Shown here: one piece after another, positions 44,522-55,861 of the stretch
Layout of the letters: each line of letters opens with the position of its first letter
Position numbering within the stretch: the first letter of the stretch is position 1
Assembly (NCBI RefSeq): GCF_004348525.1
Contig: NZ_SMKG01000018.1
Location: 1-58,201 of the forward strand
Length of the DNA stretch: 58,201 bases
Source: Micromonospora sp. 15K316
Lineage (GTDB): Bacteria; Actinomycetota; Actinomycetes; Mycobacteriales; Micromonosporaceae
Direction of reading: 5' to 3'
Made by a program: the position numbers and the translations under genes
The notes under the pieces: generated by a model
Told to the model about the DNA's origin: nothing
Database searches by the model: none
Seen by the model: only the letters and a program-made list of their open reading frames with translations

Positions 44522-45046
44522 GTGGCCGACTGGGGACAGCTCTTCGTTCCGAGCACCCCGCTGCTGGAGACGGTCATCCGCGGAAGCGTGATGTACCTGG
44601 TGCTGTTCGGGCTGCTGCGGGTCATCCTCAAGCGGGAGAGCGGCACCACCGGCGTCACCGACCTGCTGGTCATCGTGCTGCTCGCCGACGCCGCGCAGAA
44701 CGGCATGTCGGGCAACTACACGTCGATCACCGACGGCGTGCTGCTCGTCGCGGTGATCATCGGATGGTCGTACCTGCTCGACGCCGTGGCGTACGGGTGG
44801 CCGGCGGCGGCCCGGGTGATCCGGCCCAGCTCGCTGCTGCTGGTGCGCAACGGGGAGATCATGCACCGGAACATGCGCCGCGAACTCATCACGGACGAGG
44901 AGCTGCGGCAGCTGCTCCGGGAACAGGGCGTCGACGACATCTCGAGGGTGCGGGAGGCCCGGATGGAGTCGGACGGGCAGATCAGCGTCACCACCGACCA
45001 CAAGCTCGACAACCCGCACCGCCGACGCAGACGACAGGCGCCCTGA
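44522..45046 (+). CDS. DUF421 (YetF-type) membrane protein
   Basis: 174 residues. N-terminal membrane helices (VIRGSVMYLVLFGLLRVIL, DLLVIVLLADAAQNGM, GVLLVAVIIGWSYLLDAVAYGW) are followed by the cytosolic domain LLVRNGEIMHRNMRRELITDEELRQLLREQGVDDISRVREARMESDGQISV. GTG 44522 start. The role is unknown. It is divergent from the molybdoenzyme. Confidence 0.85.
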   Translation: MADWGQLFVPSTPLLETVIRGSVMYLVLFGLLRVILKRESGTTGVTDLLVIVLLADAAQNGMSGNYTSITDGVLLVAVIIGWSYLLDAVAYGWPAAARVIRPSSLLLVRNGEIMHRNMRRELITDEELRQLLREQGVDDISRVREARMESDGQISVTTDHKLDNPHRRRRRQAP

Positions 45047-45140
45047 TCGCGGGCCGGTTTGCGCTCCCCGCCGAGGGGAAAGCGGGGGGTTGCCCGGCGC
45101 GAGGCCGCGCCTCGCGCCCGTCACACGGATGGAGGCTGAG

Positions 45141-45299
45141 ATGACCGGCCGAGAGCAGCTGCACGAAATGCGTCAGCAGGCCCACAAGATGGGCATCGAG
45201 GGCAACTCCAAGATGACGGAGAGCCAGCTGAAGGACGCGATGAAGATGGCCGGCAAGGGCATGAGCCCGCAGGAGGCCAAGCAGAAGGCCAAGGGCTGA
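45141..45299 (+). CDS. Small basic SAP/Rho-N-like protein
   Basis: 52 residues: MTGREQLHEMRQQAHKMGIEGNSKMTESQLKDAMKMAGKGMSPQEAKQKAKG. MGIEGNSKMTESQLKDAM has the helix-turn-helix pattern of a SAP/Rho-N-type motif. Strong SD GGAGG 8 bp before the ATG 45141. Possibly a nucleic-acid-binding stress protein. It has no other family match that I recognise. Confidence 0.65.
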   Translation: MTGREQLHEMRQQAHKMGIEGNSKMTESQLKDAMKMAGKGMSPQEAKQKAKG

Positions 45300-45308
45300 C
45301 CCGTCATC

Positions 45309-45346
45309 CCGCCGGCCGTCCGGGTGGTTGCCCGGGCGGCCGGCGG
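45309..45346. terminator. Bidirectional hairpin between convergent small gene and copper-protein gene
   Basis: A 16-bp stem (45309-45324 with 45331-45346), with a single G-T pair; loop of 6 nt. Confidence 0.7.
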
Positions 45347-45353
45347 TCGCGCG

Positions 45354-45761
45354 TCAGCTGATCGTGGCCAGCAGGTCCCGGCAGGCCCGCTCGCACTCCC
45401 GGCAGGCGTCGGCGCAGATCCGGCAGTGCTCGTGCATGTCGGCGTGCCGGGCGCACTCGTCGCCGCACGCCCGGCACGCCGTCGCGCACGCCTCCAGCAG
45501 GCTGCGGGTCACGTTGGCGTCGTAGCCGGTGTGCCGGGAGAGCACCCGGGCGGTGGTGGTGCAGACGTCGGCGCAGTCCAGGTCGGTCCGCACGCACTTG
45601 GTCAGCCCGGCCACCATGTCCTCGCTCAGGCAGGCGTCGGCGCACGCCGTGCACGCCTGGGCGCACGAGTTGATCGTGTCGATCACCGCGGCGAGCTTCG
45701 CCCGGTCCAGGTTGATCGACTTCGGGTACGCATCGAGCATCTGCCTCGTCACGCTGGCCAT
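45354..45761 (-). CDS. Cys-rich four-helix-bundle copper-binding protein (DUF326/Csp type)
   Basis: 135 residues, 17 Cys, mostly spaced as C-x3-C along amphipathic helices: SCAQACTACADACL, KCVRTDLDCADVC, ACATACRACGDECARH, EHCRICADACRECERACRDL. Csp1-like copper-storage proteins have this layout, with Cu(I) inside the bundle. No signal peptide, so it should be cytosolic. ATG 45761 with GGAGGAG upstream. Confidence 0.85.
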   Translation of the reverse strand: MASVTRQMLDAYPKSINLDRAKLAAVIDTINSCAQACTACADACLSEDMVAGLTKCVRTDLDCADVCTTTARVLSRHTGYDANVTRSLLEACATACRACGDECARHADMHEHCRICADACRECERACRDLLATIS

Positions 45762-45929
45762 GCCGGCTCCTCCGATCGGCGGCGGTACGCTTCCGCTCCG
45801 CCGTACCCCCGCCCACCGCGTCCATGCCGGGGACCGGACGTGAACGGCGCGTCAAGAAACGCCCCGTCCACCGTCATATCGGCGTACAGACGCGGGTAGG
45901 GCCGCCCGGTGGCGCGTCACGATGGCGAC

Positions 45930-46286
45930 ATGACCTCACTTCGGTCGAGGTGGCCGGATCCCGAGCCGGCACCGGACGGCGTTCCCAGCGGCGACGAGCC
46001 CGTACGGCGCCACGAGGCGCTCGTCGGCGTGCGGCTGACCGCCGCCACCCCCGGCAGCCACCTCCTGGAGCACCTGCGGACCGAACCGTGCGCGGTGGCC
46101 GCCTGGTGGATCGCAGCCGACCTCGACGCCGTCGTACGACTCTCCGCCGACAGCCTGACGATGCTGCACCGCGCCGTGGCCGACCTGCGCCGGCGAGGCG
46201 GCGCGGAGGTCGTCGTCACGCTCAGCATCCTGCGCCCGCTCGATCTCTCCGAGGCCACCCCGGCGAACCTGGCGGCGTCGGCATGA
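45930..46286 (+). CDS. Hypothetical protein coupled to a USP-like gene
   Basis: 118 residues: VGVRLTAATPGSHLLEHLRTEPCAVAAWWIAADLDAVVRLSADSLTMLHRAVADLRRRGGAEVVVTLSILRPLDL; a compact alpha/beta fold, possibly ligand-sensing. ATG 45930 or GTG 45909. Its stop overlaps the next start (ATGA 46283). No domain recognised. Confidence 0.6.
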   Translation: MTSLRSRWPDPEPAPDGVPSGDEPVRRHEALVGVRLTAATPGSHLLEHLRTEPCAVAAWWIAADLDAVVRLSADSLTMLHRAVADLRRRGGAEVVVTLSILRPLDLSEATPANLAASA

Positions 46287-46786
46287 GCCGTCCCACCACC
46301 GCCCGCCGCGTCGTCGTCGGCGTCGACAGGTCCTTCTGCGGTCTGCAGGCGCTGCGCACCGCCGTGAGCCTGGCGCAGCGCGAGAACGCCTGCCTGCACG
46401 CGGTACGCGCGTGGGCGTTCGTGCCGGTCTGGCGGCCGGGCACCATGCCCTGGCTCTGGCAGGGGGACCTGGCCCGCGCCGCCCGCGCGTACGTCCGAGA
46501 GGCGTTCGACGCGGCGCTGGGCGGCATGCCCCGAGACGTCGCGCTACGGATCGTCGCCGAGCAGGGGTACGCCGGCCAGGTGCTCGTCGACCACGCCTGC
46601 CGCGACGGCGATCTCCTCGTCGTGGGCAGTCCCCGCCGCGGCCGCTTCAGCGTGGCCGGCGGGCACGTGACCCGCTACTGCGTCAGCCACGCGAACGGAC
46701 CCGTGGTCACGGTTCCCGCCCCCGCCTGGGCCCGCGCCGAAGCGATCCGACGCTTCGGCCGCGACCTCGAACGATTCACCCCGTGA
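46283..46786 (+). CDS. Universal-stress-protein-like (UspA) protein
   Basis: 167 residues. VVVGVDRSFCGLQALRTAVSLAQRENACLHAVRAW is the first beta-alpha; LLVVGSPRRGRFSVAGGHVTRYCVSHANGPVVTVP is the UspA end, comparable to G-x2-G-x9-G-S ATP loops but with GGHVTRYC. ATP binding is uncertain. The 45930-46286 gene is translated with it. Confidence 0.8.
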   Translation: MSRPTTARRVVVGVDRSFCGLQALRTAVSLAQRENACLHAVRAWAFVPVWRPGTMPWLWQGDLARAARAYVREAFDAALGGMPRDVALRIVAEQGYAGQVLVDHACRDGDLLVVGSPRRGRFSVAGGHVTRYCVSHANGPVVTVPAPAWARAEAIRRFGRDLERFTP

Positions 46787-46824
46787 CCGGCCACCCGCCG
46801 GTCGTGCACCCGAAAGGCACCACG

Positions 46825-47154
46825 ATGGACGAGCTCCCGGATACCTACGTCGTCCCGGTGCGCGCCACACCGGGACGGCAGGCGCTCATCGTGCGGACCG
46901 GCCGGCTACCCCAGGGGCAGCGGGTCGGTCTCGCGTTCACCGACCCGGAACGGCTCAACCGCGCTATGGGCGCGGACCAGCCGTGGACCCGGCTCTGCGA
47001 ATCGGCCCTGCGGTCCATGCTGCGGCCGCTCGGCGTCGACCGGATCCAGGTCGATCCGCTCCTGGTGGCGCCCCCGGTACGCCCCGAGGCCCCCGCCGGC
47101 GCCTCCGCGCCGCAGCAGCCCATCGCCGCGCTTGCCGGAACCCGGGAGGCATAG
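46825..47154 (+). CDS. SseB/SAV_915-like small hypothetical protein
   Basis: 109 residues: TYVVPVRATPGRQALIVRTGRLPQGQRVGLAFTDPERLNRAMGADQPWTRLCESALRSMLRPLGVDRIQVDPLLV. Its fold is like the short SAV_915-type proteins. No enzyme motif. ATG 46825 after AAAGG. The stop lies just before a 7-bp perfect hairpin AGGTGTC-ACA-GACACCT (47153-47169). Confidence 0.6.
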   Translation: MDELPDTYVVPVRATPGRQALIVRTGRLPQGQRVGLAFTDPERLNRAMGADQPWTRLCESALRSMLRPLGVDRIQVDPLLVAPPVRPEAPAGASAPQQPIAALAGTREA

Positions 47155-47263
47155 GTGTCACAGACACCTCGCGTGATCGACTCGGGTTCCCTGACGTCGG
47201 GGTGTCCGGGCCGGCCGATACCCCGACTTCGATGATCTGGAGTCGGCCAGGAGCTCCGGCCGG

Positions 47264-47944
47264 TCAGGGGCGGTAGCGGTAACCCATGCCCGGCTCGGTG
47301 ATGAGGTGCCGGGGACGGGCCGGATCGTCCTCCAGCTTGCGGCGCAGCTGTGCGAGGTACTGCCGCAGGTAGTTGCTCTCGTTCTCGTACTCCGGCCCCC
47401 ACACCTCGTGCAGCAGCTGCCGCTGGCTGACCAGCTTGCCGGGGTGGCGCAGCAGCTTCTCCAGCACCGACCACTGGGTGGGGGTCAGCTTGATCTCCGT
47501 ACCGTCGTCGCGGGTGACCGTACGGTCGGCGAGGTCGACGGTGTTGCGCCCCACCTTCAGCGTGGCGCCCGCCTCGGTCGCGGGGCCGAGCCGCCGGGTG
47601 ACCGCCCTGATCCGCGCCAGCAGCTCCTCGACCCCGAACGGCTTCGTGACGTAGTCGTCGGCCCCGGCGTCCAGCGCCTCCACCTTGTCCTCGCTGCCGG
47701 CCCGCCCGGAGAGCACGATGATCGGCACGCTGGTCCAGCCTCGCAGCCCCCGGATCACCTCGACCCCGTCCAGGTCGGGCAGGCCGAGGTCGAGGACGAC
47801 CAGGTCCGGCGGGTGGCTGGCGGCGGCCCGGAGCGCACCGGCGCCGGTGTCGGCCACCACGACGTCGTACCGCCGGGCGCGCAGGTTGATCCGCAGGGCA
47901 CGCAGGATCTGCGGCTCGTCGTCCACGACCAGGATCCGGGTCAT
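47264..47944 (-). CDS. kdpE: KdpE response regulator
   Basis: 226 residues. Receiver: VVDDEPQILRALRINL, phospho-Asp in LVVLDLGLPDLDGVEVI, Lys in DYVTKPFGVEELLARI. OmpR wHTH: EIKLTPTQWSVLEKLLRHPGKLVSQRQLLHEVWGPEYENESNYLRQYLAQLRRKLE. It activates kdp genes under K+ limitation or salt stress. Four-base overlap with kdpD (ATGA). Last gene of the operon. Confidence 0.95.
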   Translation of the reverse strand: MTRILVVDDEPQILRALRINLRARRYDVVVADTGAGALRAAASHPPDLVVLDLGLPDLDGVEVIRGLRGWTSVPIIVLSGRAGSEDKVEALDAGADDYVTKPFGVEELLARIRAVTRRLGPATEAGATLKVGRNTVDLADRTVTRDDGTEIKLTPTQWSVLEKLLRHPGKLVSQRQLLHEVWGPEYENESNYLRQYLAQLRRKLEDDPARPRHLITEPGMGYRYRP

Positions 47945-50493
47945 TCCTGTGGTCCCTCCGCCATGCCCTGGGTCGCCGCGGGCAGCCGCAGCACCATGGT
48001 CAGTCCACCACCCGGCGTCGTCTCCGGGGTGAGACTGCCACCCATCGCCTCCGCCAGGCCCCGGGAGAGCGCCAGCCCGAGCCCCACCCCGGTCTGGTTG
48101 TCCCGGTCGCCGAGGCGTTGGAACGGCAGGAACACGTGCTCCCACTGATCCTCGGGAATGCCGGGGCCGGTGTCGATGATCCGCAGCTCGACCCGGCCCG
48201 CGTGGGCGCTCGCGGTGACGTGCGGCGGCTGGCCGGGCGGGCTGTACCGCAGGGCGTTGGCGATGACGTTGACGAGCACCCGTTCGAGCAGGCCGGGATC
48301 GGCGGTGACGGCGGGCAGGTCGGCCGGGATGTCGGTGTCGACGCCGGCGGCCGGGGGCCCGAGCTCGTCGAGGGCCCGCGGCACCGCGTCCTCCAGGCCG
48401 ATCTCGGCCGGCAGGACGCCGAGCGCGCCCGCCTGGAGCCGGCTCATGTCGAGCAGGTTGGCGACGAGCCGGGCCAACCGGTCCAGCGACTCCTCCGCGG
48501 TGGCCAGCAGCTCCGCCCGATCGTCCTCGTCGAAGTCGACGTCGGGGCTGCGCAGGCTGGTCACCGCCGCCTTCGCCGACGCCAGCGGGGTACGCAGGTC
48601 GTGGCTGACCGCGGCGAGCAGCGCGGTCCGCATCCGGTCCGCCTCGGCCAGCGGCCGGGCGGTGGCCGCCTCCTCGGCCAGCCGCTCCTGACGGAGCGCG
48701 ACGGCTGCCTGGGCGGCGAACGCCTCGACCAGGCGACGGTCGGCCGCCTCCAGCCGGGCGCCGCAGAGCACCACGGTGATCCGTTCGTCGACCGGCACCA
48801 CCGTCTCGCCCCGGTCGGGCGTGGTCGCCGGGTGGTCGCCGACGCTCGCGACCACGCACCAGGCCCGCTCCTCCCGGGCCCGGGCCGGCCGTCCGGTGGC
48901 CTCCTCGGCGAGTTCCAGCACGCTCACCGCGCGCAGCCCGAACGTCTCGCGCAACTGGTCGAGGAGCGCGATCAGCGGCCGCCCGCCCCGCAGCACCCCG
49001 CCGGCCACCGCGGCGAGGGTCTGCGCGTCGGCGGCGGCGCGGGCCGCCTCCCGGGTCCGCCGGGCGGCGACGTCGACGATCCAGCTGACCGCGACCGCGA
49101 CACCGACGAAGACGGCGAGGGCGAGCAGGTTGTCGGGCTCGTTGATGGTCAGGGTGTGGAACGGCGGGGTGAAGAACCAGTTGAGGATCAGCGACCCGCC
49201 GAGCGCCGCGACCAGCGCCGGCCAGAGCCCACCGACCAGCGCCACCGCGACCACGGCGGCCAGGAAGAGCAGGATGTCGCTGGCCAGGGTGAGGTCGGGC
49301 AGGACGGTGAGCAGCAGGGTCAGCAGCGGTACGCCGAGCGCGGCGAGGGCGAAGCCGAGCAGCCGACGACGCCGGGACAGCGCCGCCGGCACCCCGGCGG
49401 CGCGCCGCCCGCGACCGGCCTCGGTGTGGGTGACCAGGTGCACGTCGATGGCGCCGGAGTGCGCGATCGTGGTCACCCCGACGCCGCGGGCGAAGAGCTG
49501 GGCGAAGCGGCCACGGCGGCTGGCGCCGAGCACGAGCTGGGTGGCGTTGACGCCCCGGGCGAAGTCGAGCAGCGCCGACGACACGTCCGCGCCGAGGACC
49601 TGGTGGTAGGTGCCGCCGAGGCTCTCCACCAGCACCCGCTGCCGGGCCAGCTGCGCCGGATCGGCACCGACCAGCCCGTCGCTGCGGGCCACGTGCACGG
49701 CGAGCAGGTCGGAGCCCTTGCTGCGGGCGGCGATCCGGGCGGCGCGCCGGACCAGCGTCTCCCCCTCGGGGCCGCCGGTCAGCGCGACCACCACCCGCTC
49801 GCGCGCCTCCCACGTCTCGGCGATGCCTTGCTGGTCGCGGTACCGGCCGAGCTGCTCGTCGACCTTGTCGGCCAGCCAGAGCAGCGCCAGTTCCCGCAGC
49901 GCGGTGAGGTTGCCGACCCGGAAGTAGTTGCCCAGCGCCGCATCGATCTTGTCGGGTCGGTAGATGTTGCCGTGGGCCATCCGTCGGCGCAGCGCCTCCG
50001 GCGTCATGTCGACCAGCTCGACCTGCTCGGCGGCGCGGACGATCTCGTCCGGCACCGTCTCCCGCTGCACGGTGCCGGTGATCTGCGCGACCACGTCGTT
50101 CACCGATTCGAGGTGCTGGACGTTGACCGTGGAGAGCACGTCGATCCCGGCGTCGAGCAGCTCCTGGACGTCCTGCCAGCGCTTGCCGTTGCGGGAGTCG
50201 GGAACGTTCGTGTGCGCCAGCTCGTCGACCACGGCGACCTCCGGCCGGCGGGCGAGCACCGCGTCGAGGTCCATCTCGGCGAACTCGCTCCCCCGGTACT
50301 CGACCGTACGGCGGGGCACCTGCTCCAGGTCGCCGATCATCGCGGCGGTGTGCTTGCGGCCGTGCGTCTCCACCAGCCCGATCACCACGTCGGTGCCGCG
50401 CTCCGCGCGCCGGTGGGCCTCTTCCAGCATCGCGTACGTCTTCCCGACGCCGGGCGCGGCACCCAGGTAGATGCGCAGCTCACCTCGTGACAC
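47941..50493 (-). CDS. kdpD: KdpD osmosensitive K+ sensor histidine kinase
   Basis: 850 residues. N-terminal KdpD domain: GELRIYLGAAPGVGKTYAMLEEAHRRAERGTDVVIG (P-loop) and VDELAHTNVPDSRNGKRWQDV. USP domain ~250-370 (AVHVARSDG, LVLGASRRGRFAQLF). Four TM helices (~390-490), a GAF domain, HisKA with AVSHDLRTPLASAKAAVTSL, and HATPase with NVIANALRYSPPGQP and DTGPGIP. GTG 50493. 87 bp separate it from kdpC. Confidence 0.95.
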   Translation of the reverse strand: MSRGELRIYLGAAPGVGKTYAMLEEAHRRAERGTDVVIGLVETHGRKHTAAMIGDLEQVPRRTVEYRGSEFAEMDLDAVLARRPEVAVVDELAHTNVPDSRNGKRWQDVQELLDAGIDVLSTVNVQHLESVNDVVAQITGTVQRETVPDEIVRAAEQVELVDMTPEALRRRMAHGNIYRPDKIDAALGNYFRVGNLTALRELALLWLADKVDEQLGRYRDQQGIAETWEARERVVVALTGGPEGETLVRRAARIAARSKGSDLLAVHVARSDGLVGADPAQLARQRVLVESLGGTYHQVLGADVSSALLDFARGVNATQLVLGASRRGRFAQLFARGVGVTTIAHSGAIDVHLVTHTEAGRGRRAAGVPAALSRRRRLLGFALAALGVPLLTLLLTVLPDLTLASDILLFLAAVVAVALVGGLWPALVAALGGSLILNWFFTPPFHTLTINEPDNLLALAVFVGVAVAVSWIVDVAARRTREAARAAADAQTLAAVAGGVLRGGRPLIALLDQLRETFGLRAVSVLELAEEATGRPARAREERAWCVVASVGDHPATTPDRGETVVPVDERITVVLCGARLEAADRRLVEAFAAQAAVALRQERLAEEAATARPLAEADRMRTALLAAVSHDLRTPLASAKAAVTSLRSPDVDFDEDDRAELLATAEESLDRLARLVANLLDMSRLQAGALGVLPAEIGLEDAVPRALDELGPPAAGVDTDIPADLPAVTADPGLLERVLVNVIANALRYSPPGQPPHVTASAHAGRVELRIIDTGPGIPEDQWEHVFLPFQRLGDRDNQTGVGLGLALSRGLAEAMGGSLTPETTPGGGLTMVLRLPAATQGMAEGPQE

Positions 50494-50580
50494 GGAACCA
50501 TCCTCTCCTGCGCCCTCGGACGGGCGCTCCCGCCGCGGGGCGAGACCACGTTCGTGGCCTCGCCCCAGGTGCTCGGCGGA

Positions 50581-51461
50581 TCAGCGGGCGGGAAACTCCC
50601 GGTCCAGTGCCAGATTGAGTTCCAGCACGTTCACCCCGGGCGAGCCCATGAAGCCCAGCGCCCGGCCGGTGGTGTTCGCCTCGATCAGGCGGCGGACCGC
50701 CGCCGGGTCGGCGCCGCGCTCGCGGGCGACCCGGTTCACCTGCAACTCGGCGTAGGCCGGGCTGATCTGCGGGTCGAGGCCGCTGCCGCTGGCGGTCACC
50801 GCGTCGGCGGGTACGGCCGGCTCGGCGGGGGCGTCGCCGCGGATCGGGGTGATGATGCCGCCCTCGGCCACGTAGTCCTGGCCGGGCTCGGCCAGCTGCA
50901 CCGGCACCCCCTGGTAGTTCGCCAGGAACGGGGTGGCCGGGGCGGCCTGGTTGACGCTCACCACCCGGGTGACAGCCCCGGTGAGGCCGTCGGCCCGGAA
51001 CACGGCGAGCACCGCGCCGACCCCGTCCGGGGTGCAGAACGGCCGGCTGCCGTCCACGCCGTCGAGTTCACCGACCGCCTTGCTGCGCGCGCAGACCTGG
51101 GTGAGCAGGCTCTGCGAGGACTCCTCCGGGTCGGTGGCGATGGTGTCCACCACGTTCTCCGGGCCGAGGTTGCTGGCCGAGGTGGCGGTCGGGTCGTAGC
51201 CGTCGCCGGCCGCCGACGGGCGGCTCTGGAAGTAGCGGGCGATCGGGTTCCCGTCCGCGTCGGTGAAGGACTGGCCGATGAGGCCGCTGCCCACGGCACG
51301 TCCGTCGACGTTGATCATCGAACCGTTCGCCCTGCCGTGGAGGCCGGGGAGCTGGCCCACGGCGACCATGGTGAGCGGGTAGGCCAGGCCGAGCAGCACG
51401 GTGAAGACGAGCACGGCCCGCAGGGCGGCTAGGTGCTGGGTGATCCAGCTGGGTAGGCGCA

Positions 51462-51462
<1 letters not shown>
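50581..51462 (-). CDS. kdpC: KdpC subunit, extended form
   Basis: 293 residues, longer than the ~190-200 of E. coli KdpC. N-terminal TM RAVLVFTVLLGLAYPLTMVAVGQ, then GSGLIGQSFTDADGNPIARYFQSRPSAAG. The C-terminus SGSGLDPQISPAYAELQVNRVARERG and LEANTTGRALGFMGSPGVNVLELNLAL are the KdpC end signatures. The extra ~90 residues lie between (ENVVDTIATDPEESSQSL...PIRGDAPAEP). ATG 51462 shares its A with the last base of kdpB's TGA. Confidence 0.92.
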
Positions 51463-53669
<2,207 letters not shown>

Positions 53670-53675
53670 GAGAGA

Positions 53676-55331
53676 TCAGAGCCCCTCGGCCAGCGGGCCG
53701 AGCGCGAGGGCGGGCAGGAAGGTGAGCGCGACGAGGACCACCGTGACGCCCGTGACCATCCCGATGAAGAGCGGCCGGTGGGTCGGCAGGGTGCCCTCGG
53801 ACGCCGGGGTCGGCTGCTGGCGGGCCAGCGAGCCGGCGAGGGCGAGTACGAAGATGATCGGCAGGAACCGGCCGAGCAGCATGCAGAGCCCGAGCGCGGT
53901 GTCCCACCAGGTGGTGTTCACGGTGATGCCGGCGAAGGCGGACCCGTTGTTGTTGCTCGCCGAGGTGAACGCGTAGAGGACCTCGGAGAGCCCGTGCGGG
54001 CCGGCGTTGAGTGCGGTCTCGTTGTTGCCGGTGGCGAACGCCGCGGCCGTCCCGATCAGCACCAGCGCCGGCATGATCAGGAAGTACATCGAGGCGAACT
54101 TGATCTCCCGGGCACCGATCTTCTTACCCAGGTACTCCGGCGTACGGCCGACCATGAGCCCGGCCACGAAGACCGTGATCACCGCGAGGATCAGCAGGCC
54201 GTAGAGGCCGGAGCCGACACCGCCGGGGGCGACCTCGCCGAGCATCATGTTGAACATCGGCATCAGGCCGCCGAGCGGGGTGAACGAGTCGTGGAACGAG
54301 TTCACCGCGCCGGTGGAGGTCAACGTGGTCGCCGCGGCGAAGGTGGCGGAGTTCGAGACGTCGAACCTCACCTCCTTGCCCTCCAGCGCGGCGCCGACCG
54401 CCTGCGGAACGGTGCCGTGCCCGGTCAGCTCGAAGACGTTGGTCAGGGTGACGCTCGCCAGCGCCAGGATCGCCATCACGGCCGCGATGGCGTACCCCTG
54501 GCGGTTCTGGCCGACCATGCGGCCGAAGACCCGGGGCAGGCTGAACGGGATCAGCAGGATCAGGAAGATCTCGATCCAGTTGGTCCAGGACGTCGGGTTC
54601 TCGAACGGGTGGGCGCTGTTGGCGTTGTAGAAGCCGCCACCGTTGGTGCCCAACTCCTTGATCACTTCCTGGCTGGCCACCGGACCACCGGTGATCGTCT
54701 GGGTGCCGCCGGTCAGCGTGGTGACGTCGGTACCACCGGAGAGGTTCTGCACCACCCCGCCGAGCATCAGCGCGAACGCGCCGAGCACCGCGATCGGCAG
54801 CAGGATGCGCAGGGTGATCCGGGTCAGGTCGACCCAGAAGTTGCCCAGCTGCTCGGCGCGGTGCCGGGCGAAGCCGCGGACCAGGGCGATCGCGACCGCG
54901 ATGCCGACCGACGCGGAGACGAAGTTCTGCACCGCGAGGCCGGCCATCTGCACGAGGTGACCCATTGTCGACTCACCCGAGTACGACTGCCAGTTGGTGT
55001 TCGTCACGAACGACACCGCGGTGTTCCAGGCGCCGTGCGGCACCACCGGATCGAAGCCCAGCGACAGCCAGAGCTTGTCCTGCACCCGCTGGAGCAGGTA
55101 GAGGAAGAGGAGCGAGACGACCGAGAAGGCCAGCACGCTGCGGGCGTAGACGCCCCAGCTCTGCTCGGCGGCCGGGTTGACCCCGACCAGCCGGTAGATC
55201 CCGCGCTCCACCCGAGACGACCGGGTGCCGGAGACCACCCGGTACATGTGGTCGCCGAACGGCTTGTAGACGGCGACCAGCGCCGCCACCAGCGACAGGA
55301 CGAAGATGACGCCGGCTGTTGTCATGGTCAT
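53676..55331 (-). CDS. kdpA: KdpA K+-translocating subunit
   Basis: 551 residues, multipass. Signatures: [78 protein letters not shown]. Superfamily of K+ transporters, four pore repeats. Start ATG 55331 overlaps kdpF's stop; the internal ATG at 55325 is a possible alternative. Confidence 0.96.
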   Translation of the reverse strand: MTMTTAGVIFVLSLVAALVAVYKPFGDHMYRVVSGTRSSRVERGIYRLVGVNPAAEQSWGVYARSVLAFSVVSLLFLYLLQRVQDKLWLSLGFDPVVPHGAWNTAVSFVTNTNWQSYSGESTMGHLVQMAGLAVQNFVSASVGIAVAIALVRGFARHRAEQLGNFWVDLTRITLRILLPIAVLGAFALMLGGVVQNLSGGTDVTTLTGGTQTITGGPVASQEVIKELGTNGGGFYNANSAHPFENPTSWTNWIEIFLILLIPFSLPRVFGRMVGQNRQGYAIAAVMAILALASVTLTNVFELTGHGTVPQAVGAALEGKEVRFDVSNSATFAAATTLTSTGAVNSFHDSFTPLGGLMPMFNMMLGEVAPGGVGSGLYGLLILAVITVFVAGLMVGRTPEYLGKKIGAREIKFASMYFLIMPALVLIGTAAAFATGNNETALNAGPHGLSEVLYAFTSASNNNGSAFAGITVNTTWWDTALGLCMLLGRFLPIIFVLALAGSLARQQPTPASEGTLPTHRPLFIGMVTGVTVVLVALTFLPALALGPLAEGL

Positions 55332-55420
55332 CAGAAGCGCTCCGGGAAGAGCAGGGCGACGACCAGGAAGATCCCCAGGCCGATCGCGAGCACCAGGCCG
55401 ACGGCGTTGATCGCGCTCAC
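55331..55420 (-). CDS. kdpF: KdpF small membrane subunit
   Basis: 29 residues: one TM helix ([21 protein letters not shown]) ending PERF, the KdpF hallmark. GTG 55420. Four-base overlap with kdpA downstream (ATGA) and with the upstream ORF (GTGA). Stabilises the complex. Confidence 0.88.
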   Translation of the reverse strand: MSAINAVGLVLAIGLGIFLVVALLFPERF

Positions 55421-55500
55421 AGCTTCTCCACCGCCCGGACCACCAGGGCGAGCGCCACGAAGAGCGCCACCGTCAGGACCACGAACACCACGTCAGACAC
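55417..55500 (-). CDS. 27-residue membrane protein at the head of kdp
   Basis: 27 residues, one hydrophobic helix ([18 protein letters not shown]) with the basic end RAVEKL. GTG 55500 with an excellent SD (GAGGAG). The stop overlaps kdpF by four bases. Too short for routine ORF calling but well supported by coupling. It could be an extra small Kdp subunit. Confidence 0.65.
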   Translation of the reverse strand: MSDVVFVVLTVALFVALALVVRAVEKL

Positions 55501-55861
55501 GCTGACTCCTCGTACGGATAAGGTTCGTCGCGACCGCCTCCCGGTCGCGCGGGGCAATCAAAGCCCCACGGTCAGCGGTGCGACAGGGCCTATAACGGGA
55601 CCGTGACGGGGGCGCGCAGCTTTTTGACGGCCTTTTCACGGGCCGCCCGGCGGCCGGTGAGCCGGCCCACCCGCCGGGCCTTCCGGACCGGCCCGGTCCC
55701 GGGTGCCGGGATCGGTTTTTTGGCGCAGTGGGTCATGCGGCGTCGAGGACGGCGTGCGTCAACCAGCGGCCCTGCGGTGCCCGCTCCGGCGTCCCGAGGC
55801 GGCGCACCCCAGCCGATCGACGCTTGTTGACACGTTGCCGGGCGGGCACGAGGGTGGGGCC
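55501..55861. other. Divergent intergenic region of kdp and acyl-CoA dehydrogenase
   Basis: 361 bp. It should contain the kdp promoter on the minus strand and the acyl-CoA dehydrogenase promoter on the plus strand. No clear KdpE site is visible. The ORFs in it look like shadows. Confidence 0.4.

Noticed and set aside
48118..50490. 790-codon plus-strand ORF across kdpD
   Set aside because: It is an antisense shadow of kdpD without SD or domain motifs.
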